This document shows positions 12,106 through 21,382 of a stretch of DNA of 64,000 nt, in pieces. A program made the translations under genes and the position numbers. Position 1 is the stretch's first letter. Every line of letters begins with the position of its first letter. A model generated the notes under the pieces. That model made no database searches. It saw only the letters and a list, made by a program, of their open reading frames with translations, and was not told the DNA's origin. The stretch spans positions 7,167,001 to 7,231,000 of the forward strand of contig BSBM01002098.1 in NCBI GenBank assembly GCA_027924585.1. Reading direction: 5' to 3'. The DNA is from Larix kaempferi (lineage: Eukaryota; Streptophyta; Pinopsida; Pinales; Pinaceae).

Positions 12106-14037
12106 ATGTCTGGAACACCAGTTGATCCACTATATACATTAACCATAGGTCAGACATCCGCAGACCCTTCTGCGGTAGTACCATCAACGGCAACAGCCAC
12201 CCCCTTGGGTATGCCCAATATGGGTAACACTCCACATTCAGGAATGCCTAGCACAGGACCACCACCTGTCATGGGCATGCCCAACATGGGGGTCATACCC
12301 CCTTCGGTTTCCACAAACCCTATCCCAGGAATCCCTAGTGCGATTCCTAACCCAAGTGTAACTCATGTTGCACTTGGCAGTGCTATACCAGGAATCCCTA
12401 GTGCGATTCCTAACCCAAGTGTAACCCAAGTTGCACTTGGGAGCGCTAACCCATATCAGGCCACACCTTTTGGAGGGCACATACCCTCCATACCTAGCAT
12501 ACCTATAGGCGCTACTGGACCCCTACACCATACCACAATGGCTAGGCAGGTCCCGGTTCCGGTCACCACATCCGCTAGTCTACCATACATGGCAAGTCTC
12601 AACCTGCCAGATTTAGCTAGGCTCACAAATGACCCCATCAGGCATGATCCTGCTTGGCCCCATATGCCCACTAAGCTTCCCTCTGACATCCCTAAGTTTG
12701 AGGGTAAAGCCGGAGAAGACCCCCAAAATCACATCATGTCTTTCCATCTATGGTGTTCCTCCAACTCCATAGTGGATGACTCAATCCGCCTACGGCTTTT
12801 ACAACGCACCTTCACTGGCTCCGCAGCCAAATGGTATATCGAGCAACCCCATGGGACGCATTCCACATTTACCTCCCTTGCCTCGACCTTTCTACAATTC
12901 TTCCAGCTACCTGTCCGCTACGATGCGGGCGTCGAGATCCTACTGTCTTGCAGACAGAACACGGCCACGCATATCACTGACCATATTCATGATTGGCGTC
13001 GGCGCCGAAGCCTATGCAAGATCAAATTAGACGACCGAATCTTTTTAGACTGGTTCCTTAAATCCCTCCTTCCTCTCATTGCGAAGGATGTAGCATCTGA
13101 AAGACCCCAGTCTGAGGAGGAGGCCATCCTTAAGGCCCAACAGTTTGATCTTATCTATGCCCAGTCAGGTTACCTATATACGATCATACCTGACGCCCCA
13201 CGAGGTGACTCTGCACGCGGTGACACACCGGGGGCATCACATGCCGCTGATGGCATTATTGGCCAAATTACACCGCAAGCAAAACCTTTCAGTATGGTGA
13301 GCACCATGCCCGCCCCAGACCTTTCTAGGGCTACATCTAGTTCCAGGGCGACAACTTCTTATGCTCCAACAAACCAGACCCATCACGTTCATGGACCCTC
13401 TTGTCCACAACATTGTTATGGCCAAGCGCCATCAGCATATGTACCCCCTACATACTATGCTCAACCTACGGTACAAAACCCCATGCAGTTCCAACAACAG
13501 CCCATGCATTACCCACAACCGGTTGCACCGGCTAACCTCGCACATCCACCAGCTCAGGGGTACCAACAACCCCAGCAGGCAACTGGACCACCTCCAGCTC
13601 CACCTGCATACTATCCACCGCAACCTGCTCCCGCACCTGCGGCTCCTCAGAATCCCCCCAATGCTCAAGGGCATGTTTACGCACAACAACATCAGCCCCA
13701 ATACCAAAATAACCAACGCAACCAGGGCGGGCAACCCAACCGCGGAAGAGGACGCAACCGTGGAAACAATCAAAACCGTAACCAAGCTCCACAACCTACC
13801 CATCCTCCGCAAAATAATAACGCGGCGCCTGCTCATCAGAATCCTGATCGACCACCTAAGCAAGCCAAAAATGCTAATTTACGAACAAACCATCCTTGTT
13901 CCATTTGCGGTGTCTATGGCCACTATACCCACGCTTGCCCACATCTCGAACGAGCTCGACAACTATGGACAAATGACGCCCATCGTCAAGGGCAGGCGGC
14001 TCCTCAGCCACCACCCAACCCCCCACCACCTCCATAA
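12106..14037 (+). CDS. gag: Gypsy gag polyprotein
   Basis: The structural protein that packages element RNA. Start chosen at the first in-frame ATG, giving 643 aa; the frame is open further upstream. The N-terminal 190 residues are Pro/Gly/Met-rich with a 21-residue duplicated block (PGIPSAIPNPSV, near 12330-12455). The retrotransposon gag domain follows (about residues 190-365: KLPSDIPKFEG, WYIEQPHGTHSTF, DWFLKSLLP). A long Pro/Gln/Asn-rich region leads to a basic stretch (RGRGRNRG) and a CCHC knuckle (CSIC...GH...C, about 598-611). It ends in a proline run at UAA 14035-14037, in the same frame as pol. Confidence 0.9.
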   Translation: MSGTPVDPLYTLTIGQTSADPSAVVPSTATATPLGMPNMGNTPHSGMPSTGPPPVMGMPNMGVIPPSVSTNPIPGIPSAIPNPSVTHVALGSAIPGIPSAIPNPSVTQVALGSANPYQATPFGGHIPSIPSIPIGATGPLHHTTMARQVPVPVTTSASLPYMASLNLPDLARLTNDPIRHDPAWPHMPTKLPSDIPKFEGKAGEDPQNHIMSFHLWCSSNSIVDDSIRLRLLQRTFTGSAAKWYIEQPHGTHSTFTSLASTFLQFFQLPVRYDAGVEILLSCRQNTATHITDHIHDWRRRRSLCKIKLDDRIFLDWFLKSLLPLIAKDVASERPQSEEEAILKAQQFDLIYAQSGYLYTIIPDAPRGDSARGDTPGASHAADGIIGQITPQAKPFSMVSTMPAPDLSRATSSSRATTSYAPTNQTHHVHGPSCPQHCYGQAPSAYVPPTYYAQPTVQNPMQFQQQPMHYPQPVAPANLAHPPAQGYQQPQQATGPPPAPPAYYPPQPAPAPAAPQNPPNAQGHVYAQQHQPQYQNNQRNQGGQPNRGRGRNRGNNQNRNQAPQPTHPPQNNNAAPAHQNPDRPPKQAKNANLRTNHPCSICGVYGHYTHACPHLERARQLWTNDAHRQGQAAPQPPPNPPPPP

Positions 14038-14043
14038 CAACCT
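14035..14043 (+). promoter_or_regulatory. In-frame gag stop, candidate readthrough site
   Basis: UAA followed by CAA CCU, with pol open in the same frame directly after it and no ATG before the pol domains. This resembles the plant-virus leaky context (stop followed by CAR YYA), with A replaced by U at the last position. The pol frame contains no nearer start, so readthrough is the simplest way to make a gag-pol fusion. Inference from sequence only. Confidence 0.6.
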
Positions 14044-17000
14044 TTGGTACTACAAAACCCTTTTCCAACACAAGGAGTGGTGAACACTCAGCCGTTAGCC
14101 CCCCCACAGGGCAACGTGCAACCACAACAAATTACCTACGCAGCTCCTGACCAACCCATGTTTGATTCAGGCACCCACCACTTATTGATGATGTCCACTG
14201 CCGACGTCAATATCCAAACCCGTCGAAACCAATACGGACCGACTACTGAAGCCCCCCCCACTGAAAAGGATACTAATGCTCATCCCACTGATCAGACATT
14301 GCGTATACCTCAGGTTCCACTCGACGGCGCTTCTAAAGCACCTCGCTTTCCCCTACGCCGAATCAACAACAACCCCAATGCACGGGCTGCGTCCAATTAC
14401 AACATTGTAGATGACTTAGCTCAATCTCCCGCAGCCATGTCTGCGTTAGAAGTCTTAAAAACCTGTCCTACTCAGCGCAAGACTTTACTTTCCGCCATTG
14501 GGGCGATTGACCCAAATGATTCGAACTTGATGACCTTTGATTTAGACCAATCTGAACCACGGCTGCCTTCTACCATAGCAGTCCAAGTTTCCGTTTCTAT
14601 TCGGAATCTTGTCATCCATCGATGTATCATCGACGAGGGTGCCTCCACATGCATCATGTCCACTTTTGTTTGGCAGAAGTTTGGATCCCCTGCTCTCCAG
14701 CAATCCACCACTGCCTTGCGGGCCTACGACGGCCGGTCAGCTCAACCTCAAGGTTTATTACCCAAGGTACCCGTCCAATTTGGTGGGAAAACTGTGCTCA
14801 TCGACATAGAGGTCATTAACGCCCAGCTCGACTATAACCTTTTACTTGGCCGCAGTTACATGTACGCCATGAAAGCGGTCGCCTCCTCCGTTTTCCACAC
14901 CATGATGTTCCCCCACGAGGGACGCGTGGTCAAAATTGACCAACTCACCTACTATGATCCCAACGCCCCTGCAGCACCCGAGAATGTTCTTCCCATGATT
15001 GAACAACCCGCTTCTAGTGCAGTTACCTCCTTTGTGTCTTCTGTGGCACCCGGACTTTATTCGGATACACCAATGACCTCTACATTCCAGGCCATTCCAC
15101 CACCGTCACCGGAGACCCAAGTCGCAAACCTCTGTACTCTTTCGCAGAATACGCAAACGTCCGGTGGTCCACCACCATTGATCCCCAGTCACATTGGTGT
15201 TACACCCATCCACACCATCCCCTTCCTATTTCCTCCTTCGGGTGTAGTAAGCGCCCCGGTTATGGCTACCCTTAGCCTACCCGGGCTAACATTGGGATTA
15301 CCCGTGTGGTATATTCCGCCTCCCGTTCGACCACCGACACCTGACGTCATCGTCCAACCGGTACAACCTATTGTTACCACAAATCAGCCTCCTCCTGGTG
15401 TCGCAATCCCTTCGTCGTCAACGACACCTCCTCCTAACCTCAATATCCCTTCGTCGTCAATGAAACCTCCTCCTGGTCTCACGATTGCTTCGACGTCAAA
15501 GGACCCCCCTCTTCTTGCTAAGCCCACTGGGGGCAGAGGTCCACAACCATACACTGCTATACCACCTCCTAAGGCAGTCAAACCCCCACCGGTGTTTCGA
15601 GCTCCCCCCAAATGTTCATTATGCGATGAAATTGGCCATCCAACTCACCAATGCCCACATTTACCGGCACTCCAAGAGCATATGAATATGTTGGACGATG
15701 ACATCGGCATCCCAGTAGTCAGATTAGAGCCACCTCTACAGCCTCGCGACAAATCACTGCGCACTAACCATCCTTGTGCTATATGCAGTGTTTACGGCCA
15801 CTACTCTCACCATTGCCCTGATCTACCTGACTATAGAGCAGCGTTGTACGAGTTAAACAATGCCGACTTAGAGATATCTCCTCCCCTCATCGAGGAGATC
15901 CACCCCCCACCATCATCCTCGTCAGAAGAAGTCAATACGATATATATGATTTCAACAACCTTCAAACCAGAACCCCTTGATTTATGGTCTGACTACTTCA
16001 ATACTGATGAGCAGATTTTGGAGACACTCACTGCACCCGACTACCCTTGGGATGATATGCATCATCGCTCGTACTTCCTCCCGGAAGCATCTACCTCCAC
16101 CGCATCCAACCAGCTATCAGTCGAGTCGAAAGACTTCATACCCGCTAAGGTCGATTGGTTAAAGGACCCCATCCCAGCACCGGATGCCTTTGAAGAAGGG
16201 AACATGTCAAACATTTCCCCCACTATACAGATAGACATTTCCACAACACCAGGGAAACCTGAGCTCATCTCGCTAGGCGCATCTTGCACTCAAGCAGAAA
16301 CTCAGGCGTACAAAAAGCTCTTTCAAGAGTTCCGTGATATCTTCACCTGGTCCTATACAGAGATGCCTGGTCTCGACCCCGCCATTATTGAACACCACAT
16401 CGATACATGGCCGGAAGTACCCCCTGTTCGTCAGAAACAGCGACCTATTCACCCTGCCAAGCTCCCAGCTGTTAAGGCTGAAGTCGAGAAACTTCGAAAA
16501 GCAGGGTTCATCTACCCTATTCCGTACACAACGTGGGTGTCGAACCCCGTTCCTGTCAACAAAAAGCAAGGCACCCTTAGAGTATGCACTGATTTCCGCG
16601 ATCTAAACCACGCTCGTCCAAAAGACAACTTCCCCACGCCATTCATTGACCAACTCATTGATGAGTGTGCGGGCCATGAGGTCCTATCCTTCATGGACGG
16701 GTTTTCCGGATATAACCAGATTCACATCCGCAAGGAGGATCAGTACAAGACTGCCTTTACCACCCCATGGGGCACCTTTGCCTATCGCGTCATGCCATTT
16801 GGCCTTAAAAATGCTGGTGCCACTTTCCAGCGAGCCATGACCTATTGCTTTCACGACTTGGTCCATATCCTGCGAGTCTATCTTGACGACCTCACAGCGC
16901 GTTCCCGAAAACGATCAGACCACCTTAACGACCTCCGGCAAGTTTTCCTGCGTTGTCGCAAATATAAAATCCGCTTGAACCCACACAAGTGTGTCTTTTG

Positions 17001-18999
17001 CGTCCCAGCGGGCCGGTTGTTGGGTTTCATTGTTTCCCAAGATGGAATCACTGTCGATCCCCTGAAAGTCAAAGCCATCTTAGAACTTCCCCCTCCTCGC
17101 ACGCTTCGACAGCTTCAGAGCTTGCAAGGACGGTCCAATTTTCTTAGGCGCTTCGTCCCTGATTATGCCACCAAAGTCCACGGGTTATTACGCTTACTTC
17201 GTACCCACATACCCTTTGTTTGGGACGAGCAAGCAGACACGGCATTCGAAGCCCTCAAGAAAGCTCTCACACAAGCCCCCTTGATATCCCCACCGGATTT
17301 CTCCCAAGACTTCACCCTTTACGTCTCGGCATCTGAACATGCTGTGTCCGGAGTTTTGGTACAAGAAGATGCTTCCCACAAAGAGCATGTGATTTATTAC
17401 GTCAGCCAGACCTTATCTGGCCCACCTCTACGTTACCCATACGAGGAAAGATTAGCACTAGCTGTAGTCTTTTCTGTACAAAAACTGCGACACTATATTT
17501 TGCTTAGTCATACCACGGTTGTCGCCGACTCCAACCCCATGGTCTACCTCCTCACCCGGCGACTCCTTCAGGGTCGTGTCACTAAATGGGTCATTATCCT
17601 CCAGGAATATGACCTTACTTTCAAAACTCCCAAAAGCACCAAAGCCCTCGCGCTTGCTCACCTCATTACAGATCTCCCATCCTCTTCAACATCACCCGTC
17701 ATCCAAACGGACCTGATTGACGAGCAGATCTTCGTCATTTCGTCTGACGACCCTTGGTACGGAGACATTTTGACTTACCTTCGTACGCAAAAATTCCGAC
17801 CACACATCGATCGTGATGGACGCCGTCGCATACGACACCACGCCCCCCGATACCTACTTATTGGGGATGTACTTTATCGACGCGGCGTTGATACTATCTT
17901 ACGCCGCTGCCTATCCCATAGTGAGGCAGAACAAGTCCTCAATGATTGTCATAGCGGTGCCTGTGGAGGCCATTTCTCCGGCATGGCTACCGCCCAGAAA
18001 ATCATTCGCGCCGGTTATTTTTGGCCATCATTGTTTACTGATTGCATCACCGCAGTCAAGCATTGCCAGAACTGCCAGCTGTTTGCCCCCAAAGCAAGAA
18101 CTCCCCCTGCCCCCCTTCATCCAGTCATCACTGTTGGACCATTCTGCAAATGGGCCATAGACTTCCTCGACTGCAATCCCCCGTCAGCCGGCGGTCACAA
18201 ACACATCATTGTGGCCGTAGATTATTTCACCAAATGGGCAGAAGCCATGCCAACCTATAATTGCAAAGCCGACACTGCGGCACGGTTTTTCTTCAACCAT
18301 GTTATCGCTCGTTTCGGAGTACCACAACAGCTAGTTTCTGACCACGGCTCTCACTTCGAAGATGTCGTCTGGAAGGAATTATCAACCATGTTGAAGTTTG
18401 AACACCGTTTCTCTTCCGCTTACTACCCCCAAGGAAACGGCCAAGTCGAGGCGATCAATAAAATCTTGAAGACCATTCTCCAACGTACTGTAGACAATCA
18501 CAAATCCAATTGGCATCACATGCTTTTCCCGGCACTCTGGGCCTACCGCACATCAACCAAAACCGCCACCGGTTTTACCCCTTTCCATTTAGTTCATGGT
18601 GTCGAATCTGTCCTCCCTATTGAGTGCCAGATCCCTGCTCTAACCATCGCCGTTGAGCTCCTACCGGATACTTCCCCGATCGAGCAACGTTTACTGCTCC
18701 TAGAGCAGGCCGATGAAGATCGGCGCACCGCCATTCAAAACATGGAAGCTGCTAAACAACGATCGAAACTAAGTTACGACAAACGCGTCCACCCAAGAAC
18801 CTTTTCGGAGGGAGACCTTGTCCTCGCTTACGATCAAGCTCATGATAAAACCGGAAAGGGAAAGTTCGTGTCTATGTGGCAAGGCCCCTACGTCATACAC
18901 ACCTGCCTCGGGCAGGGGGCATACATTCTGACCGATTCAGAAGGCAACACCTTACGCAACCCACGCAACGGGTTGTACCTTAAAAGATTTTACCCATAG
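14044..18999 (+). CDS. pol: Gypsy pol: protease, RT, RNase H, integrase
   Basis: A 1651-codon open frame (numbered from 14044), likely made by readthrough of the gag stop. Aspartic protease with D-E-G-A at 197-200; LLGRSYMYAM follows. A Pro-rich stretch carries two more CCHC knuckles (524-537 and 578-591). Reverse transcriptase spans about 785-1000 with YLDD at 946-949 and LPFG-like MPFGLKNAGATFQ. The gypsy RNase H (about 1080-1210) has Ser1095 where the first catalytic Asp is expected, and His1206 at the last. Integrase has an HHCC zinc finger from about 1303 and a D1373, D1433, E1469 triad with exact D-35-E spacing, then a C-terminal domain ending YLKRFYP. It copies RNA to DNA and inserts it. 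No stop interrupts it. Confidence 0.93.
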   Translation: MVLQNPFPTQGVVNTQPLAPPQGNVQPQQITYAAPDQPMFDSGTHHLLMMSTADVNIQTRRNQYGPTTEAPPTEKDTNAHPTDQTLRIPQVPLDGASKAPRFPLRRINNNPNARAASNYNIVDDLAQSPAAMSALEVLKTCPTQRKTLLSAIGAIDPNDSNLMTFDLDQSEPRLPSTIAVQVSVSIRNLVIHRCIIDEGASTCIMSTFVWQKFGSPALQQSTTALRAYDGRSAQPQGLLPKVPVQFGGKTVLIDIEVINAQLDYNLLLGRSYMYAMKAVASSVFHTMMFPHEGRVVKIDQLTYYDPNAPAAPENVLPMIEQPASSAVTSFVSSVAPGLYSDTPMTSTFQAIPPPSPETQVANLCTLSQNTQTSGGPPPLIPSHIGVTPIHTIPFLFPPSGVVSAPVMATLSLPGLTLGLPVWYIPPPVRPPTPDVIVQPVQPIVTTNQPPPGVAIPSSSTTPPPNLNIPSSSMKPPPGLTIASTSKDPPLLAKPTGGRGPQPYTAIPPPKAVKPPPVFRAPPKCSLCDEIGHPTHQCPHLPALQEHMNMLDDDIGIPVVRLEPPLQPRDKSLRTNHPCAICSVYGHYSHHCPDLPDYRAALYELNNADLEISPPLIEEIHPPPSSSSEEVNTIYMISTTFKPEPLDLWSDYFNTDEQILETLTAPDYPWDDMHHRSYFLPEASTSTASNQLSVESKDFIPAKVDWLKDPIPAPDAFEEGNMSNISPTIQIDISTTPGKPELISLGASCTQAETQAYKKLFQEFRDIFTWSYTEMPGLDPAIIEHHIDTWPEVPPVRQKQRPIHPAKLPAVKAEVEKLRKAGFIYPIPYTTWVSNPVPVNKKQGTLRVCTDFRDLNHARPKDNFPTPFIDQLIDECAGHEVLSFMDGFSGYNQIHIRKEDQYKTAFTTPWGTFAYRVMPFGLKNAGATFQRAMTYCFHDLVHILRVYLDDLTARSRKRSDHLNDLRQVFLRCRKYKIRLNPHKCVFCVPAGRLLGFIVSQDGITVDPLKVKAILELPPPRTLRQLQSLQGRSNFLRRFVPDYATKVHGLLRLLRTHIPFVWDEQADTAFEALKKALTQAPLISPPDFSQDFTLYVSASEHAVSGVLVQEDASHKEHVIYYVSQTLSGPPLRYPYEERLALAVVFSVQKLRHYILLSHTTVVADSNPMVYLLTRRLLQGRVTKWVIILQEYDLTFKTPKSTKALALAHLITDLPSSSTSPVIQTDLIDEQIFVISSDDPWYGDILTYLRTQKFRPHIDRDGRRRIRHHAPRYLLIGDVLYRRGVDTILRRCLSHSEAEQVLNDCHSGACGGHFSGMATAQKIIRAGYFWPSLFTDCITAVKHCQNCQLFAPKARTPPAPLHPVITVGPFCKWAIDFLDCNPPSAGGHKHIIVAVDYFTKWAEAMPTYNCKADTAARFFFNHVIARFGVPQQLVSDHGSHFEDVVWKELSTMLKFEHRFSSAYYPQGNGQVEAINKILKTILQRTVDNHKSNWHHMLFPALWAYRTSTKTATGFTPFHLVHGVESVLPIECQIPALTIAVELLPDTSPIEQRLLLLEQADEDRRTAIQNMEAAKQRSKLSYDKRVHPRTFSEGDLVLAYDQAHDKTGKGKFVSMWQGPYVIHTCLGQGAYILTDSEGNTLRNPRNGLYLKRFYP

Positions 19000-19086
19000 A
19001 AAATCTCATGGACACCATCGTCCATTTTAGTATAGGCATACATTTTTTCACAAAAAATTTTCAAAAAACCTAAATATTTGTTTTCT

Positions 19087-19100
19087 CTGCATGACCACAG
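19087..19100 (+). promoter_or_regulatory. Candidate 3' splice site before the second RNase H
   Basis: A T-rich stretch (ttgttttctctgc) and cacag end exactly one base before the ATG. A donor could be near the pol end (gtacct, near 18975) or far upstream in the leader; neither can be chosen by eye. Confidence 0.45.
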
Positions 19101-19538
19101 ATGGAGCCTCTTCCACTCTGCCATGTCGGTTTCGCTGATGGTGCAAGCCGTTGGTCTCCCAATCTCGCCTCCGCAGCTTGGGTAATATACTCCCCTTCAC
19201 ATGAGTTAATTCACATTGATGGAGTATGTTTAGGTGCCGCCACCAATAATCAAGCTGAATACGATGCCGTGACCGGTCTCCTGGCCGCTGTTCTCCAGAT
19301 GAGCATACGTCACCTCAACGTTTTCTTGGACTCACAGCTCCTAGTTTCCCAGCTCAACAATGATTACCAGGTACGCGATCCGTGTCTTTTCAGAAAATTC
19401 CTACGCACTAAACAAATGGTTAGACAGTTTGAATCCATTACATTCACACATGTCCCAAGACACCTCAATAGTGTAGCAGACCATATGGCCAACAGTGTCC
19501 TCGACTGGCACACCAATCACATCATGTCATATCCATAA
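19101..19538 (+). CDS. Second (archaeal-type) RNase H, separate ORF downstream of integrase
   Basis: A 145-aa frame starting at ATG 19101. It has the complete RNase H catalytic set: D13 (FADGASR), E53 (NNQAEY), D77 (VFLDSQLLVSQL) and D127 (NSVADHMA), plus H117. This pattern fits the additional RNase H of Tat-lineage elements (established for the group) rather than the gypsy-type domain in pol. It would degrade the RNA strand during reverse transcription, replacing the damaged RNase H in pol. It is in a different frame from pol, 101 bp past the pol stop, and the ATG directly follows a good 3' splice site, so expression by splicing is plausible. Confidence 0.85.
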   Translation: MEPLPLCHVGFADGASRWSPNLASAAWVIYSPSHELIHIDGVCLGAATNNQAEYDAVTGLLAAVLQMSIRHLNVFLDSQLLVSQLNNDYQVRDPCLFRKFLRTKQMVRQFESITFTHVPRHLNSVADHMANSVLDWHTNHIMSYP

Positions 19539-19546
19539 ACAAAAAT

Positions 19547-19790
19547 GCATCCATGTGCAAAACATGTGCCTCCACGGGCATATACAAAAAACCAATGTTG
19601 CATCCACGTGCATAACATGCGCCTCCACGGGCATAAAACAAACAAACCAAAATAATGCATCCATGTGCATAACATGTGCCTCCACGGGCATATATAAATC
19701 TACAAACACACTGCATCCACGTGCATAACATGTGCCTCCATGGGCATATACAAAAGACAAATGTGCATCCACGTGCATACACGACAATAT
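19547..19790. repeat. CACGTG-bearing tandem repeat between convergent genes
   Basis: Units start with gcatccaygtgc at 19547, 19600, 19657, 19713 and 19765 (steps 53, 57, 56, 52). Each holds a palindromic or near-palindromic tgcatccacgtgca core and a cctccacgggca block; spacers differ. It lies between the end of the second RNase H and the end of the antisense gene, where transcripts from both strands would finish. Confidence 0.85.
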
Positions 19791-19939
19791 ATCCAAAATA
19801 TATATCCACATATATATACAAATCGAATAGTCAACATGTCATAAGTGCCCCCAGCACTCAATATACAAAAAAGACATCTGTCATACAAAAAATGCTTCCC
19901 CATATGCTCATGAGCATTTGGGGGCAAGTACAATGTCGT

Positions 19940-21381
19940 CTACTCATCTGGATCCTCAGGATCCTCGGGCTCCTCCTCCGGCTCCTCCTCCGACTCCACC
20001 TCCGCCGGCCCAGCCGGGTCAAGACGACCCCGAACTCGCCGCTCTGCTGGCCCTGCTGGATCATCCCTCAAACGTATCCTCCCCTGAGCCGGCCCTGCCG
20101 GAGCATCTACTCCACCACCCCCGTGCCTCGCCGCAAGCACCGCTGTCCTCAACAGGAGCGACTGCCACTCAGGTGGCGCACCAAGACATCCCTGCAAAAC
20201 ATCCCGATCCAGATCCCTCCAACCATCCTCAGGGAACCTAGCTAGGATCCGGGCAAAGGTACGTCGGACACCATCTATGGCGTCACCATCAGGGCCAACC
20301 CCTCGCCCACGAGCTGCATATCCTCCACCACGCGGAGGACGTACAGGTACTGGGGGACGAGCGACCACCATCGCCCGCCCCTGCCGAGCCACATAGTCAG
20401 GTGGTGGCACTGGACCCACATCTGCACAAAGCAAGTAAACCATTAGACACTATATAACAGAATCATCATAAACCAAACAACATATGATACAACATCAAAT
20501 AAAACACAAAACATACCGTCCAAGCCCCAGGCCTGTCCTGGGGCACGAGGCATCTCCGCGTCACCTCTGTAATCCATGCCGGCGTAGGGATAGTCCTCGA
20601 TCACCAGAGGCATCTGCTCCCACTGCTGATAAAAGTCCTCTGTGAAGTAGCCACGGATACCACCGCCAGCACGGGGCATCATCTGCCCCCACCTCATCAT
20701 ACGAGGCTCGCTCGGAAGACCAGCACGAACGGGTACATGTGGCCGCAAGGTCGGCACCCGCTCGAAGAAAAAACAACATAAAAAAGAGGCGTAACAAAAC
20801 TCGCCTCCCTCTCTCACGGCCTTGTCCAGATCTCTCCGGACACCGGCCAAGAACATCTGCGCCCAAGCGTAGTAAGTACCCCGTAGAACGGAGTCCACCA
20901 TCATCGTCTGCCCCCCAGACATACGATGTGGGGCAGCAGCACCCAAAACCCTCAGAACACAGGCACCAACAGCCCGCATATCCCACTCACGTAGGAACTT
21001 CAGACTAATAGAGCTGTTTACCAAAACAGCGTCATCCACACAGAAGGTCTGTAAGAGGTCCTCCATATCCACACCCGGAGGCAACCTCGGAGAAATATCA
21101 CCCACCTCACCCAAGCGAGGCAAACCGGTCAAAAAATATACATCAGTGAGAGTAATCTCCAACCTCTCACCACCAATAATGAAGGCACCCTCTGCCGGCA
21201 CCCACCACTGCACGAGCTTGTTCAGGAGTCTCCTCACTGAACGGATCGGAGGTATCTGAGCGAACTTCAAGAGTCCGCTCATGGCTAGGGTCTGTCTCAC
21301 CCCTCCATCATTCTCGATCCTCAACATGATCTCGGCATCAATCTCTCTCTCCCGCCACACGGACTGAGCTCTCCGCAACAT
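19940..21381 (-). CDS. Antisense spliced gene, plant-mobile-domain-like protein
   Basis: Coding exons 21381-20517 and 20421-19940 join over a 95-bp intron (GTATGT...TTTGTGCAG) and give 448 aa in one frame. Residues about 27-90 match the plant mobile domain pattern: a leading Gly-Leu helix, IPPI, a Leu-rich helix with W, then FIIGGERLEITLTDVYFLTGLP. The second exon is Pro/Arg/Gly-rich and ends in a Glu/Asp-rich tail. An AG acceptor sits just before the ATG (21384-21383), implying a non-coding first exon ending at 21800. Plant mobile domains occur in plant genes and in some transposons, and antisense extra genes are known in Tat elements such as maize Grande (established); the role of this one is unknown. 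The domain call is by pattern, not by search. Confidence 0.75.
20422..20516 (-). other. Intron 2 of the antisense gene
   Basis: GTATGT donor and TTTGTGCAG acceptor, 95 bp, T-rich. Removing it restores one long frame (G from exon 1 plus AT from exon 2 gives Asp). Without splicing the first exon's frame runs into a hydrophobic tail and stops at 20443. Confidence 0.75.
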
Positions 21382-21382
21382 C

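Noticed and set aside
12238-13863. Long frames antisense to gag (for example 13863-13432)
   Set aside because: Shadows of the Pro/Gln-rich gag sequence; no motif and no splice signals.
19676-20245. Plus-strand frame of 189 codons over the repeat array and antisense exon
   Set aside because: Composition and position fit a shadow of the antisense gene and of the CACGTG repeats.
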